Source of the DNA: Methanomethylovorans hollandica DSM 15978
GTDB lineage: Archaea; Halobacteriota; Methanosarcinia; Methanosarcinales; Methanosarcinaceae
NCBI RefSeq assembly: GCF_000328665.1
Contig: NC_019977.1
Span: 186,001-250,000 of the forward strand
Direction: 5' to 3'
DNA length: 64,000 nucleotides
Below are positions 34,922 to 46,706 of this stretch, piece by piece (positions within the stretch are counted from its first letter, which is position 1; the number at the start of each line of letters is the position of its first letter). The notes under the pieces were generated by a model. The model did no database searches, had not been told where the DNA came from, and was given only the letters and a program-made list of their open reading frames with translations. The position numbers and the translations under genes were made by a program.

Positions 34922-35836
34922 TTAGATTGCAGGGAAGTACCCTACCTCAGAAACTATTGACTGCCCCTCGGCACTCATCACATAATCCATAAATTCTTTT
35001 GTAAGTCCCTGGGGTTCGCCGTTAGTGTAGTAAAATAGCTTCCTTGCCAATGGGTATTCTCCCCTGAGGATCTTTTCTTGGGTTGCGGGCACGAATATCC
35101 CATCTCCTCCATCAAGTGCAAGAGCCTTCACACTGTTATCTACATATGCATACCCTATATATCCGATAGCTCCTTTGTTCTGGGCTGTTTCCTGGACGAT
35201 GGCTCCGGTTGCAGGTTGAACAAGAGCATCCTGGCGGTATTCGCTTTCTCCAAGAACCTCTTCCTTGAAGTATTCATATGTGCCTGAGCTACTATCACGG
35301 CTGATCACAGTAATTTTTCTGTCCTCACCGCCAACGTCTTTCCAGTTACTTATATTTCCATCGTAGACGGCTTTTAGCTGTGCGAAAGTCAATTGGTTTA
35401 CAGGGTTCTCTGGATGTACAACAACTGCAATTCCATCCCATCCAATTGTGGTTTCTAGTGGATTGATACCTTTTTGTTTTGCTTGCTCTATTTCTGAGTC
35501 TTTCATTGACCTGGAAGCCATGGCTATTTCTATTTCACCATCTATAAGAGCAGCTATTCCCACTCCTGAACCCCCGCCAATTACTGTTATACTTTTGTCA
35601 GCATTCTTGAGCATAAACTCTTCAGCTTCTGCCTGAGACAGTGGAAGCACAGTGTCAGATCCTTTTATCATGATGCCTTTTTCATCAGTCGTATCTTCAG
35701 AAGCACTTGATGTGTCTTCTGTGGTGCCAGCTTCTTTATTGTTATCTACACAGCCAATCCCTGCAAATGTGAACCCTATAACAAGGAACACAGTTATAAG
35801 GATAAGTGTTTTGTAAAGTCTTGTTCGTTTGAACAT
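34922..35836 (-). CDS. pstS: phosphate-binding lipoprotein PstS
   Basis: Extracytoplasmic receptor of the Pst importer, 304 aa. The signal peptide (LITVFLVIGFTFAG) ends in IGC, a lipobox. After an acidic Thr/Ser/Glu linker, the binding domain has IKGSDTVLPLSQAEAEEFM, GGGSGVGIAALIDGEIEIAMASR and RDSSSGTYEYF, which contact phosphate in PstS proteins. First gene of the operon; its promoter lies in the 353-nt divergent spacer with pyrC. Confidence 0.95.
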   Translation of the reverse strand: MFKRTRLYKTLILITVFLVIGFTFAGIGCVDNNKEAGTTEDTSSASEDTTDEKGIMIKGSDTVLPLSQAEAEEFMLKNADKSITVIGGGSGVGIAALIDGEIEIAMASRSMKDSEIEQAKQKGINPLETTIGWDGIAVVVHPENPVNQLTFAQLKAVYDGNISNWKDVGGEDRKITVISRDSSSGTYEYFKEEVLGESEYRQDALVQPATGAIVQETAQNKGAIGYIGYAYVDNSVKALALDGGDGIFVPATQEKILRGEYPLARKLFYYTNGEPQGLTKEFMDYVMSAEGQSIVSEVGYFPAI

Positions 35837-36189
35837 GATTTGTCTCCTCTTTATTTGTGTTTTTCAATCTGAACATACTATATCTGTAGATAAGTATTCT
35901 GTAAATACAATATATTGCTCTATACATTCTATGGGGTGCTATATTGTTCATATTTTCTATATAGTTAATTTATACTTAAACACTCATGGTTTGTAACTTA
36001 TGAACGGTAAAATCAAATTCAATAGGTAGTTACGTCAATACTATAAGTTTCAAACAAGAGGTTAACAACTATAATTTTCATAATTTATTCTACTTTGATC
36101 AGCAACAAAGTAAATTTAGTTGTTTCAATGCAACCAATTCTCTATAAAGAACAAAAGTACCAAATAGGGTAATTGAAATAATAATAAAC
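35837..36189. promoter_or_regulatory. divergent pstS / pyrC regulatory spacer
   Basis: A 353-nt AT-rich spacer without a gene. It contains facing copies of GAACATACTATAT (35872-35884) and TATATTGTTCATA (35941-35953), and another ACTATAAG near 36039. These could be binding sites for a phosphate regulator such as the AbrB-PhoU protein (inference). A TATA-like AATAATAATAAAC lies just before pyrC. Confidence 0.35.
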
Positions 36190-37560
36190 ATGCCAGATCT
36201 ACTTATTAAGAATGCCAAGATATTTTATGACAATTATCTTCAGCCTGCAGAAATAGTAATAGATGAAGGAAAGGTCATCAAGATAGCAAAAGAAGCCGAT
36301 GTCATAGCTGGTGAGGTAATAGATGCAGCAGGTTCTCTAGTTCTTCCTGCAGGGATAGATGTCCACGTACATTTCAGAGAGCCAGGGCTGACTCACAAAG
36401 AAGACTGGTATACTGGCTCATGTGCTGCAGCGGCAGGCGGTATAGCAACGGTGGTGGACCACCCTAATACTATTCCTCCCACAATTGACAAAAAATCCTT
36501 TGAAGAAAAGCTCAAGCTTGCATCTCGTAAATCCATTGTAGATTTTGGTATCCACGGAGGAGTCACAAACAACATTGAAAAATTAACAGAGTTGTGGGGG
36601 GAAGGGGTCACAGCATTTGGTGAGATATTTATGGCTGAATCCACCGGGGGTCTAAACATCGATGAGATAACACTTGAAAAGGCCTTAGGAATATTGAATG
36701 AATTAGGGGCAATTGCGGTCATTCATGCAGAAGATGATACCATCCGCTTGGAATGTGAGGCTTTATTAAAAAATGATATGTCACCTTCTTCTCATTCAAG
36801 AGCAAGGCCTAATATATGCGAGGCTACAGCAGTGCAAAAAGTCGTGGATCTTCTTAGGAAGACCGGTGCAAGAGGTCACATCTGCCATGTTAGTGCTTTT
36901 GAGTCTGTGGGTGTGCTAGGCAGAGACAGGTATATTGCACGGGAAAAAAGTCTATCACCTATCACATGTGAGGTCACACCTCATCATCTTTTCCTTTCTA
37001 CCCGGGATTGGGAAAGACTGGGTTGTTATGGTAAAATGAACCCACCTCTCAGGGACCGCAGAAGTGTGAAGTTTCTCCTGAACTCACTGAATGACGGAAC
37101 CATAGATATTGTTGCATCAGATCATGCTCCTCATTGTGAAAGTGAAAAAGACATGGACATAAAGACAGCTCCATCAGGAGTTCCAGGAGTGGAAACTTTA
37201 ATGCCTTTGATGCTCATGGCAGTGAAAAAGAATCTTCTTCCGCTGGGGCGTATGGTAGATGCCACAAGTGCTGCTCCAGCCAGGATATTTGGTCTGGACA
37301 GGCATTCTAAAGGCAGGTTAAAAGTAGGTTTTGATGCTGACCTCATTATTGTGGACACAAAAAAGGTTACTACTATAAAAGGCGAACTTTTGCATGGAAA
37401 GGTGGGCTGGACTCCCTTTGAAGGGGTTGAAGCTATCTTCCCCGATATTACGATATCAAGGGGTAATGTTATATGGGATGGCGAGATATCGGCCCCCCGT
37501 GGGCGAGGAAATTTCTTGCCCGGAACAGGAAAGTACATGGCAACTAGTGGCCATCATTGA
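36190..37560 (+). CDS. pyrC: dihydroorotase
   Basis: Third step of pyrimidine synthesis, cyclising carbamoyl aspartate. Amidohydrolase TIM barrel of 456 aa with the zinc motif DVHVHFREPG at about residue 57, later His in IHAEDD and CEVTPHH, and the catalytic ASDHAPH at about 311. FGEIFMAES lacks an obvious carbamylated lysine, as in some type I dihydroorotases. ATG 36190. Transcribed away from pstS; no other pyr gene is nearby. Confidence 0.93.
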   Translation: MPDLLIKNAKIFYDNYLQPAEIVIDEGKVIKIAKEADVIAGEVIDAAGSLVLPAGIDVHVHFREPGLTHKEDWYTGSCAAAAGGIATVVDHPNTIPPTIDKKSFEEKLKLASRKSIVDFGIHGGVTNNIEKLTELWGEGVTAFGEIFMAESTGGLNIDEITLEKALGILNELGAIAVIHAEDDTIRLECEALLKNDMSPSSHSRARPNICEATAVQKVVDLLRKTGARGHICHVSAFESVGVLGRDRYIAREKSLSPITCEVTPHHLFLSTRDWERLGCYGKMNPPLRDRRSVKFLLNSLNDGTIDIVASDHAPHCESEKDMDIKTAPSGVPGVETLMPLMLMAVKKNLLPLGRMVDATSAAPARIFGLDRHSKGRLKVGFDADLIIVDTKKVTTIKGELLHGKVGWTPFEGVEAIFPDITISRGNVIWDGEISAPRGRGNFLPGTGKYMATSGHH

Positions 37561-37628
37561 GGATTCCATGAGCATAAAACCATAACCTTTTAAATATATA
37601 ATACATATATTATGTTCATGGTGTTGTG

Positions 37629-38525
37629 ATGAAATCCAAGTTCGCTATTCATACTACTCTAAGCAGCGATGCTATTAAGGTTCTTGAAAGATATGAGAAG
37701 GACCTAGGTGCTAAAAACGTAGTATTAGAGAAAGCTTTACTCAATCTGGATAACAGTCGATTCAAGGCTAAACTTGATACACAAAACATTGACAGGTTAC
37801 TCAAAAGAGTTCCTACTGGAGTACCTGGATTGGACGAATTTCTTGAGGGAGGTTTCCCAAAGGGTTTTTCAATTATAGTAACAGGACCTCCAGGGACAGG
37901 TAAAACTACTTTTTGTATGCAATTCCTAATGGAAGGTGCAAAGAATAGTGAGCGATGCATTTTCTTCTCATTCGAAGAAAGGGCTCAGCAGCTAGTACAA
38001 CATTTCATGAGATTTGGCTGGGACATAGGTAAGTATATTGATGATGGCTATCTGGAGGTTTTCGGTATATCTATGCTCACTTCTGAAGAGATGATCGAAA
38101 TTATCGAATCCCATAAACCTGATAGGGTTGTATTTGATTCTCTTAATGTATTTACGGCTCCTGATGAGTTCAGGAGGTCAACCTCATGGCGTGCTCTGCA
38201 CAGATTGCTTAAAAAGGAGAAGATAACTTCATTGTTGGTAACCGAAAAGACGCATGGCATAGAGGAAAAACATTTTGATGACTATGATTTTCTGGGAGAT
38301 GGCATTGTTTTCCTTGATTTCATTCAGACAAACGATATCGATACTACTCCAATGCCTGTAATGGCAATACAGAAAATGAGGGCTACGTGCATAGAGCGCA
38401 CTCCACAACCTTTTAGGTTCACTGCTACAGGCATTGCTAAATACCGAGCATTAAACATTCCTCAAAAGATCTTACAAGACAAAATAGATCAGCGTCGTAC
38501 GGAACGGGATTTAGGTATAGTATGA
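37629..38525 (+). CDS. KaiC-like ATPase with N-terminal helical extension
   Basis: A 298-aa RecA-superfamily protein. Residues 1-60 form a ribbon-helix-helix-like or helical segment (TTLSSDAIKVLERYEKDLG). The ATPase core follows: RVPTGVPGLDEFLEGGFPKG, Walker A TGPPGTGKTTF at about 85, FEERAQQLVQHFMRFGW and Walker B DRVVFDSLNV. GTG 37626 or ATG 37629 can start it; TATATAATACATATAT lies 20-40 nt upstream as TATA element. Its 3' end overlaps the convergent DUF1614 gene by 15 nt. The role is probably signalling; the partner is unknown. Confidence 0.82.
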   Translation: MKSKFAIHTTLSSDAIKVLERYEKDLGAKNVVLEKALLNLDNSRFKAKLDTQNIDRLLKRVPTGVPGLDEFLEGGFPKGFSIIVTGPPGTGKTTFCMQFLMEGAKNSERCIFFSFEERAQQLVQHFMRFGWDIGKYIDDGYLEVFGISMLTSEEMIEIIESHKPDRVVFDSLNVFTAPDEFRRSTSWRALHRLLKKEKITSLLVTEKTHGIEEKHFDDYDFLGDGIVFLDFIQTNDIDTTPMPVMAIQKMRATCIERTPQPFRFTATGIAKYRALNIPQKILQDKIDQRRTERDLGIV

Positions 38526-39203
38526 TATGAGGCTTGATATCAACGCTACAACATAAATAGCTTTAAAGCTTCCCGTACCTCCTATGCTAATATATGCACT
38601 TCCATTTTTTTCCCCATCTAGCGTTAGCAGAGAAGCTATATATCCTGCCAGTATTCCTAATATGCTTGAAGTGAAGATAACGCTGTCTGCATTATTTGGA
38701 GAAAGTATTAATGCAAGGGGGAATGCTATTATTCCGATATAGTCGGGTATCTCTATCCCAACTCCATCTATCATCTCTGATGCAAGAAATGTGATCACAG
38801 TGATTATCAGGGCAATTTCTAAGGATTCGGTGATTGGTCCTGTTATCAGCAAGTATACAACAGCTACTAAGGGGATAATCACCCCTGCAAAATTTATAGT
38901 CAATTTTGTATCAAATACTCTTTCTTTAGGAGTTATGAGTTCTTCTGATACGGGCACACTGTATATTTTTTCTAGAACAAGAGCATTCTGGGAAAGGAGC
39001 TCGGCTTTTCTAGTGCGCATGCTGGTTATTGGTATTTCTATGTTTCTTGTGACCAACATGAGGAGAAGCATGACAAAAAGTGGAAAAGAGGTTATGGAAC
39101 CAATGCTTATCTTGTTCTCATAACAGAGGATAGCTATAGGTAGCAGTATCGATCCGAATATTGCGATCATTTTGAGTTCTGCACGGTTAACATATCCTCT
39201 CAT
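38511..39203 (-). CDS. DUF1614 family membrane protein
   Basis: A 230-aa integral membrane protein with about eight helices. The family-typical stretch GVGIEIPDYIGIIAFPLALIL (about residues 147-167) and SAYISIGGTGSFKAIYVVALI near the end identify DUF1614. No function is known. Its ATG 39203 has a strong GGAGG. It is in the same frame as the KH gene upstream, separated by one TAG and ten sense codons, so amber readthrough would fuse the two. Confidence 0.85.
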   Translation of the reverse strand: MRGYVNRAELKMIAIFGSILLPIAILCYENKISIGSITSFPLFVMLLLMLVTRNIEIPITSMRTRKAELLSQNALVLEKIYSVPVSEELITPKERVFDTKLTINFAGVIIPLVAVVYLLITGPITESLEIALIITVITFLASEMIDGVGIEIPDYIGIIAFPLALILSPNNADSVIFTSSILGILAGYIASLLTLDGEKNGSAYISIGGTGSFKAIYVVALISSLISYYT

Positions 39204-39233
39204 TCCTTTCCTCCGGCTATGTCTGTGGAATCT

Positions 39234-39761
39234 CTAAAGTTGAGATCGAATCAACATTTGTTTTTTCTTTTCCAGGAGTCCATATACCTGGCCGTGGGTT
39301 GCACCACCTATCAACATCTCGATGGCGGTTCTAATTATTTGATTCTGTTCAGGGGTACCTAAGACACTTACAGTTTTTCCATAAACGGAAATTTTTACGC
39401 CAATCATGCTTTCCATTATCTCTCTAGTCTTTCCGGCCTTTCCTATGATACGACCCTTTAGACGTATCATCTCTTGGGGGGTACCTGCAGAATTTGACAG
39501 ATCTATGGTTTCAAGCATCATCATCTCATCATCCATCAATACCATGGCTTTTTCTGGGTTGAACCCTCTAGCTATGGCTTGGATGACATCCGGTGCTCTC
39601 ATAGATTGAATAGGGTCTTCCCCGGGTATTATCTCCACAGTACCGTTCTCACTATCAATGGCTATAGTAGCTGTTGATAATTGCTCTATGAGGGTTTTGA
39701 CCTCTCCCTTTGGGCCGATTATTGCTCCTATTCTGTCCTGTGGTACTTTAATGTGAGTCAT
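39234..39761 (-). CDS. KH-domain RNA-binding protein, Dim2/Pno1 type
   Basis: A 175-aa protein with two KH domains: KVPQDRIGAIIGPKGEVKTL at residues 5-24 and IRLKGRIIGKAGKTREIMES around 98-117, each with the GxxG loop. Archaeal Dim2-like proteins bind the 3' end of 16S rRNA and interact with initiation factors. The start overlaps the Rio kinase gene by 14 nt, and together with aIF1A it makes a conserved archaeal ribosome-biogenesis operon. It ends in TAG. Confidence 0.88.
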   Translation of the reverse strand: MTHIKVPQDRIGAIIGPKGEVKTLIEQLSTATIAIDSENGTVEIIPGEDPIQSMRAPDVIQAIARGFNPEKAMVLMDDEMMMLETIDLSNSAGTPQEMIRLKGRIIGKAGKTREIMESMIGVKISVYGKTVSVLGTPEQNQIIRTAIEMLIGGATHGQVYGLLEKKKQMLIRSQL

Positions 39762-40557
39762 GGTTATGCTCCTTTTTATCTTTTGTCACGAATGTATAAA
39801 ATTCATTTTCATCGGATTTTATTCCGTATTTTTTAAAATAACGTACAATGTTCTGGATATCCCTGCGCAGGAATTGGTCAGCCTTTGGGTGTTCAGGAGT
39901 TACTGACTGTCCCATGTCTATCAATATCGGCTCCATTTCTTCGGTCTCAATTAGCACGTTATATTCACTCAGGTCTGCGTGTATAAGTTCTGCATCCATA
40001 TAGAGCCTTTTAATATAGTCCCTGAGTATATCATATACTTTTTTGGCAGTTGCCTCTTCCAGTTGCACGTCTTTTAAGAGCGGATATGGTTTTTCGTCCT
40101 TTCCAGCAAATTCCATTACAAGTATATTCCTCTCAGTTAAGACAGGCTTTGGGACCTTTATCCCTACTTCATGTGCTCGTAGTAGATTGCGGTATTCTTT
40201 TTTTGTCCAGGCAAAAACTATCTCTTTTTTTGTATGTCGTATGTCTCTGAAGCGTGGGTCTCCCAGTATATAATCTTCCATTGAGTTGAAAGTACTGGAA
40301 TTGATACGATATATTTTGACTGCAAGGCTATCTTCCCGGCCATCTGCTAGGAATACATTCGCTTCTTTTCCTGTGCTTATAGACCCTCCTAAAGCTTCTA
40401 TTATACCTTTGTTGGAAAGTGTGTATAATGCTTTTAATGTTGCTTCATCAAAAACATTTTCAGTGACTTTTGTCTTTTCGCTATCTTTCTTTTTGATCCT
40501 GCCGCTATCAACTAGCGTGTCCATGGTTTTGATTTGGTCTTCGATAGCTTTTTTCAT
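39748..40557 (-). CDS. RIO-type serine/threonine kinase (Rio1)
   Basis: Atypical kinase of 269 aa involved in small-subunit maturation. Motifs: LGGSISTGKEANVFLADG (flexible P-loop, about 57-74), LAVKIYR with catalytic Lys, hinge LVMEFAG, catalytic loop LIHADLSEYNVLI at about 192-204, and metal-binding LIDMGQSV. The ISTGKEA pattern is Rio1-like. It overlaps the KH gene by 14 nt and follows aIF1A by 3 nt. Confidence 0.93.
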   Translation of the reverse strand: MKKAIEDQIKTMDTLVDSGRIKKKDSEKTKVTENVFDEATLKALYTLSNKGIIEALGGSISTGKEANVFLADGREDSLAVKIYRINSSTFNSMEDYILGDPRFRDIRHTKKEIVFAWTKKEYRNLLRAHEVGIKVPKPVLTERNILVMEFAGKDEKPYPLLKDVQLEEATAKKVYDILRDYIKRLYMDAELIHADLSEYNVLIETEEMEPILIDMGQSVTPEHPKADQFLRRDIQNIVRYFKKYGIKSDENEFYTFVTKDKKEHNHDSH

Positions 40558-40560
40558 ATT

Positions 40561-40881
40561 TTATCGGCTCTTTAAAAATCCTTTGCGTTCAAGCCAGTTA
40601 ACCTGTGGGCGTGTATACTTCCATATGACGTCTGCCTTAGTGTCTTGAAAATCCCAGGGTACAGCTATGACTATATCTCCCTCTCTTATCCATGTTTTTT
40701 TCTTCATCGAACCTGGGATCCTCCCCATTCTTACAACACCGTCCATACACCTAAGTTTCACCCGATTAGCACCAAGCATATTCTCTACTACAGCCAATAC
40801 CTCTCCTTGGTCCTTACGAGGTGTACGCACTCTGGTTGTGCTGCTTTCAGGGTTTTCGAAATCGCTGCTATTAGGTGACAG
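40561..40881 (-). CDS. eif1A: translation initiation factor aIF1A, apparently with a CTG start
   Basis: OB-fold initiation factor that aids 30S scanning and tRNA binding. The core is unmistakable: [45 protein letters not shown] and [12 protein letters not shown]. The only canonical start, GTG 40830, would fall inside the conserved TRVRTPRK segment and delete the usual polar N-terminal tail. The frame is open upstream through [17 protein letters not shown] to CTG 40881, which lies seven bases after GAGG; a TAA closes the frame just beyond. A CTG start is therefore proposed. First gene of the aIF1A-Rio1-KH operon. Confidence 0.88.
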   Translation of the reverse strand: MSPNSSDFENPESSTTRVRTPRKDQGEVLAVVENMLGANRVKLRCMDGVVRMGRIPGSMKKKTWIREGDIVIAVPWDFQDTKADVIWKYTRPQVNWLERKGFLKSR

Positions 40882-41054
40882 TTTGATTCCTCTTTAAGCT
40901 TCTTATTTTATATGTATTATTATGGTTGCATAGAATAAGTGTGTTTGCTATACATTGCGTATTGTTAAAGTTTGTGAACATATGTCGTTAGATTTTGTGC
41001 TGTATTGAAGTACAATTTCTGTGACTAATTTCTACACACTCCTCATTTTATAGG

Positions 41055-41280
41055 TGTGATATATTTATATATTATCACGTTCTTTAGATACATCCTCGCG
41101 GGGACATAGGCGTTCTCGCGTAATCGGTCCATATTCGCTCATTATTTGCATGATGTGGGTTGATAAGAAAGTATATATACGTTGAAGGCGTATAATTACA
41201 ATCTCGAGTATGGTGGTGAATTTCGCCGTAATGTTCGTTTTGTTACCTGCCTTGCGAAATCGGAAGGTATATATAGCAAG
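41055..41280 (+). promoter_or_regulatory. tandem rRNA operon promoters
   Basis: Three spaced TATA boxes precede the rRNA genes: ATATTTATATATTA (about 41060-41073), GTATATATAC (41171-41180, preceded by purine-rich AAGAAA as BRE) and GTATATATAG (41267-41276, preceded by CGGAAG). The last fits a start near 41298. Multiple promoters suit high rRNA output. The rest of 40895-41292 shows no gene. Confidence 0.6.
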
Positions 41281-41291
41281 ACGTGCATTAT

Positions 41292-41331
41292 GGTGATTCC
41301 CGCACAACAACTGTTGTGCGTGACAATCACC
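41292..41331 (+). other. pre-rRNA leader hairpin
   Basis: GGTGATT (41292-41298) pairs with AATCACC (41325-41331), and CGCACAAC (41301-41308) pairs with GTTGTGCG (41313-41320), a strong stem-loop just downstream of the third TATA box. Possibly the first element of the rRNA leader; function unknown. Confidence 0.55.
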
Positions 41332-41373
41332 GCTTTATCGTAAGTGGAGACAGGAGTTATTTCTTGTCTGACG

Positions 41374-41405
41374 TTGGATTTGGCAGTTCGATTAATTCTG
41401 GTCGG
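41374..41405 (+). other. pre-16S processing stem, 5' strand
   Basis: TTGGATTTGGCAGTT (41374-41388) and TTCTGGTCGG (41396-41405) pair with 43027-43058. Between them CGAT pairs with ATCG, with three-base bulges TAA (41393-41395) and AAA (43041-43043): the canonical bulge-helix-bulge cut by archaeal splicing endonuclease. Confidence 0.88.
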
Positions 41406-41522
41406 TAGTGTTTCATTATCGAAAGGAATTAACGAATTTATGCGTGCAAGAAATTCTCAGTGAATTTCCTGAACAATTCCGATATAGACTTCCAAATTTT
41501 GAACCAATGTGTGTGATCAACA

Positions 41523-42998
<1,476 letters not shown>

Positions 42999-43026
42999 AG
43001 CGACCTGCAAACGCAGGTCAGCACAA

Positions 43027-43058
43027 CCGACCAGAAATCGAAAAACTGCCAAATCCAA
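43027..43058 (+). other. pre-16S processing stem, 3' strand
   Basis: CCGACCAGAA, ATCG, bulge AAA, AACTGCCAAATCCAA: the complement of 41374-41405. Base pairing is 10 + 4 + 15 bp apart from the two bulges. Confidence 0.88.
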
Positions 43059-43085
43059 AAAAAGGATAAGCTGGTGAAGAGAAAA

Positions 43086-43158
43086 GGGCTTGTAGATCAG
43101 TTGGAAGATCGCTGCCTTTGCAAGGCAGAGGCCCTGGGTTCGAATCCCAGCAAGTCCA
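43086..43158 (+). tRNA. tRNA-Ala (TGC)
   Basis: Spacer tRNA of the rRNA operon. Acceptor GGGCTTG pairs with CAAGTCC, discriminator A. Anticodon stem CTGCC/GGCAG encloses TTTGCAA, giving TGC. T arm CTGGGTTCGAATCCCAG. The 16S-23S spacer tRNA-Ala(TGC) is the usual euryarchaeal arrangement. No intron. Confidence 0.97.
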
Positions 43159-43247
43159 TGTTAGTGCACCAAGCGAGTAATGTTGCTTGGGAAGGATGAA
43201 GTGTTCGATACATCGAATCGATCATGATGAGATCATGTACAAGTGTG

Positions 43248-43272
43248 CATATCAGACGTTTACTGGAATTAG
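43248..43272 (+). other. pre-23S processing stem, 5' strand
   Basis: CATATCAGA (43248-43256) pairs with TCTGATATG (46227-46235), and TGGAATTAG (43264-43272) pairs with CTAATTCCA (46211-46219). Between them CGTT pairs with GACG (one G-T), with bulges TAC (43261-43263) and ATA (46224-46226): a bulge-helix-bulge. Confidence 0.85.
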
Positions 43273-43283
43273 TAAGGTGGACT

Positions 43284-46195
<2,912 letters not shown>

Positions 46196-46210
46196 TGCCT
46201 GTCTGCCCTG

Positions 46211-46235
46211 CTAATTCCAGACGATATCTGATATG
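46211..46235 (+). other. pre-23S processing stem, 3' strand
   Basis: CTAATTCCA, GACG, bulge ATA, TCTGATATG; pairs with 43248-43272 as a bulge-helix-bulge. Confidence 0.85.
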
Positions 46236-46303
46236 TGTACTGATAGTACGTGATCTAAATGAAAGGTTTTATATGTAATCTCATCATTTGAACTCCGCTA
46301 GTT

Positions 46304-46375
46304 GCCAAGGTGGCGGAGCGGCTACGCAATCGCCTGCAGAGCGATACCATTCCGGTTCGAATCCGGACCTTGGCT
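46304..46375 (+). tRNA. tRNA-Cys (GCA)
   Basis: Acceptor GCCAAGG pairs with CCTTGGC, discriminator T as required for cysteine. Anticodon stem ATCGC/GCGAT encloses CTGCAGA, giving GCA. T arm CCGGTTCGAATCCGG. It lies between 23S and 5S and is the substrate of the phosphoseryl-tRNA synthetase coded at 56304. Confidence 0.97.
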
Positions 46376-46395
46376 CATTCCCTTCATCAGAGTAA

Positions 46396-46522
46396 GAGTA
46401 TAGCGGCCATAGCGGCAGGGCAACTCCTGTACCCATTCCGAACACAGAAGATAAGCCTGTCCACGTTCCGCACTGTACTTAAGTGCGCGAGCCTTTGGGA
46501 ACTACGGATCGCTGCTATGCTC
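46396..46522 (+). rRNA. rrf: 5S ribosomal RNA
   Basis: GAGTATAGC (from 46396) pairs with GCTATGCTC (to 46522). The interior has the conserved GGGCAACTCCTGTACCCATTCC-type loop B and C region and AACACAGAAGATAAGCC. Length 127 nt. Last RNA of the operon. Confidence 0.92.
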
Positions 46523-46706
46523 ACTCTATGATTTAAACACTATCTCTTCTAATTTCTAAACAAATGCAGTCTAAATTCTACTTCTTTTGATATAGCTATT
46601 AAACTATAATCTAAGCTGTTGTTTTATTTATGCTACAATTATTTGCTGTAGGCAAAAGTTTTATTGGAGGCAACTTACATATATCTTTACTCTTATCTAC
46701 CCCCTC

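Noticed and set aside
41065-41310. 81-codon minus-strand frame
   Set aside because: Lies across the rRNA promoters and leader; composition unlike coding sequence.
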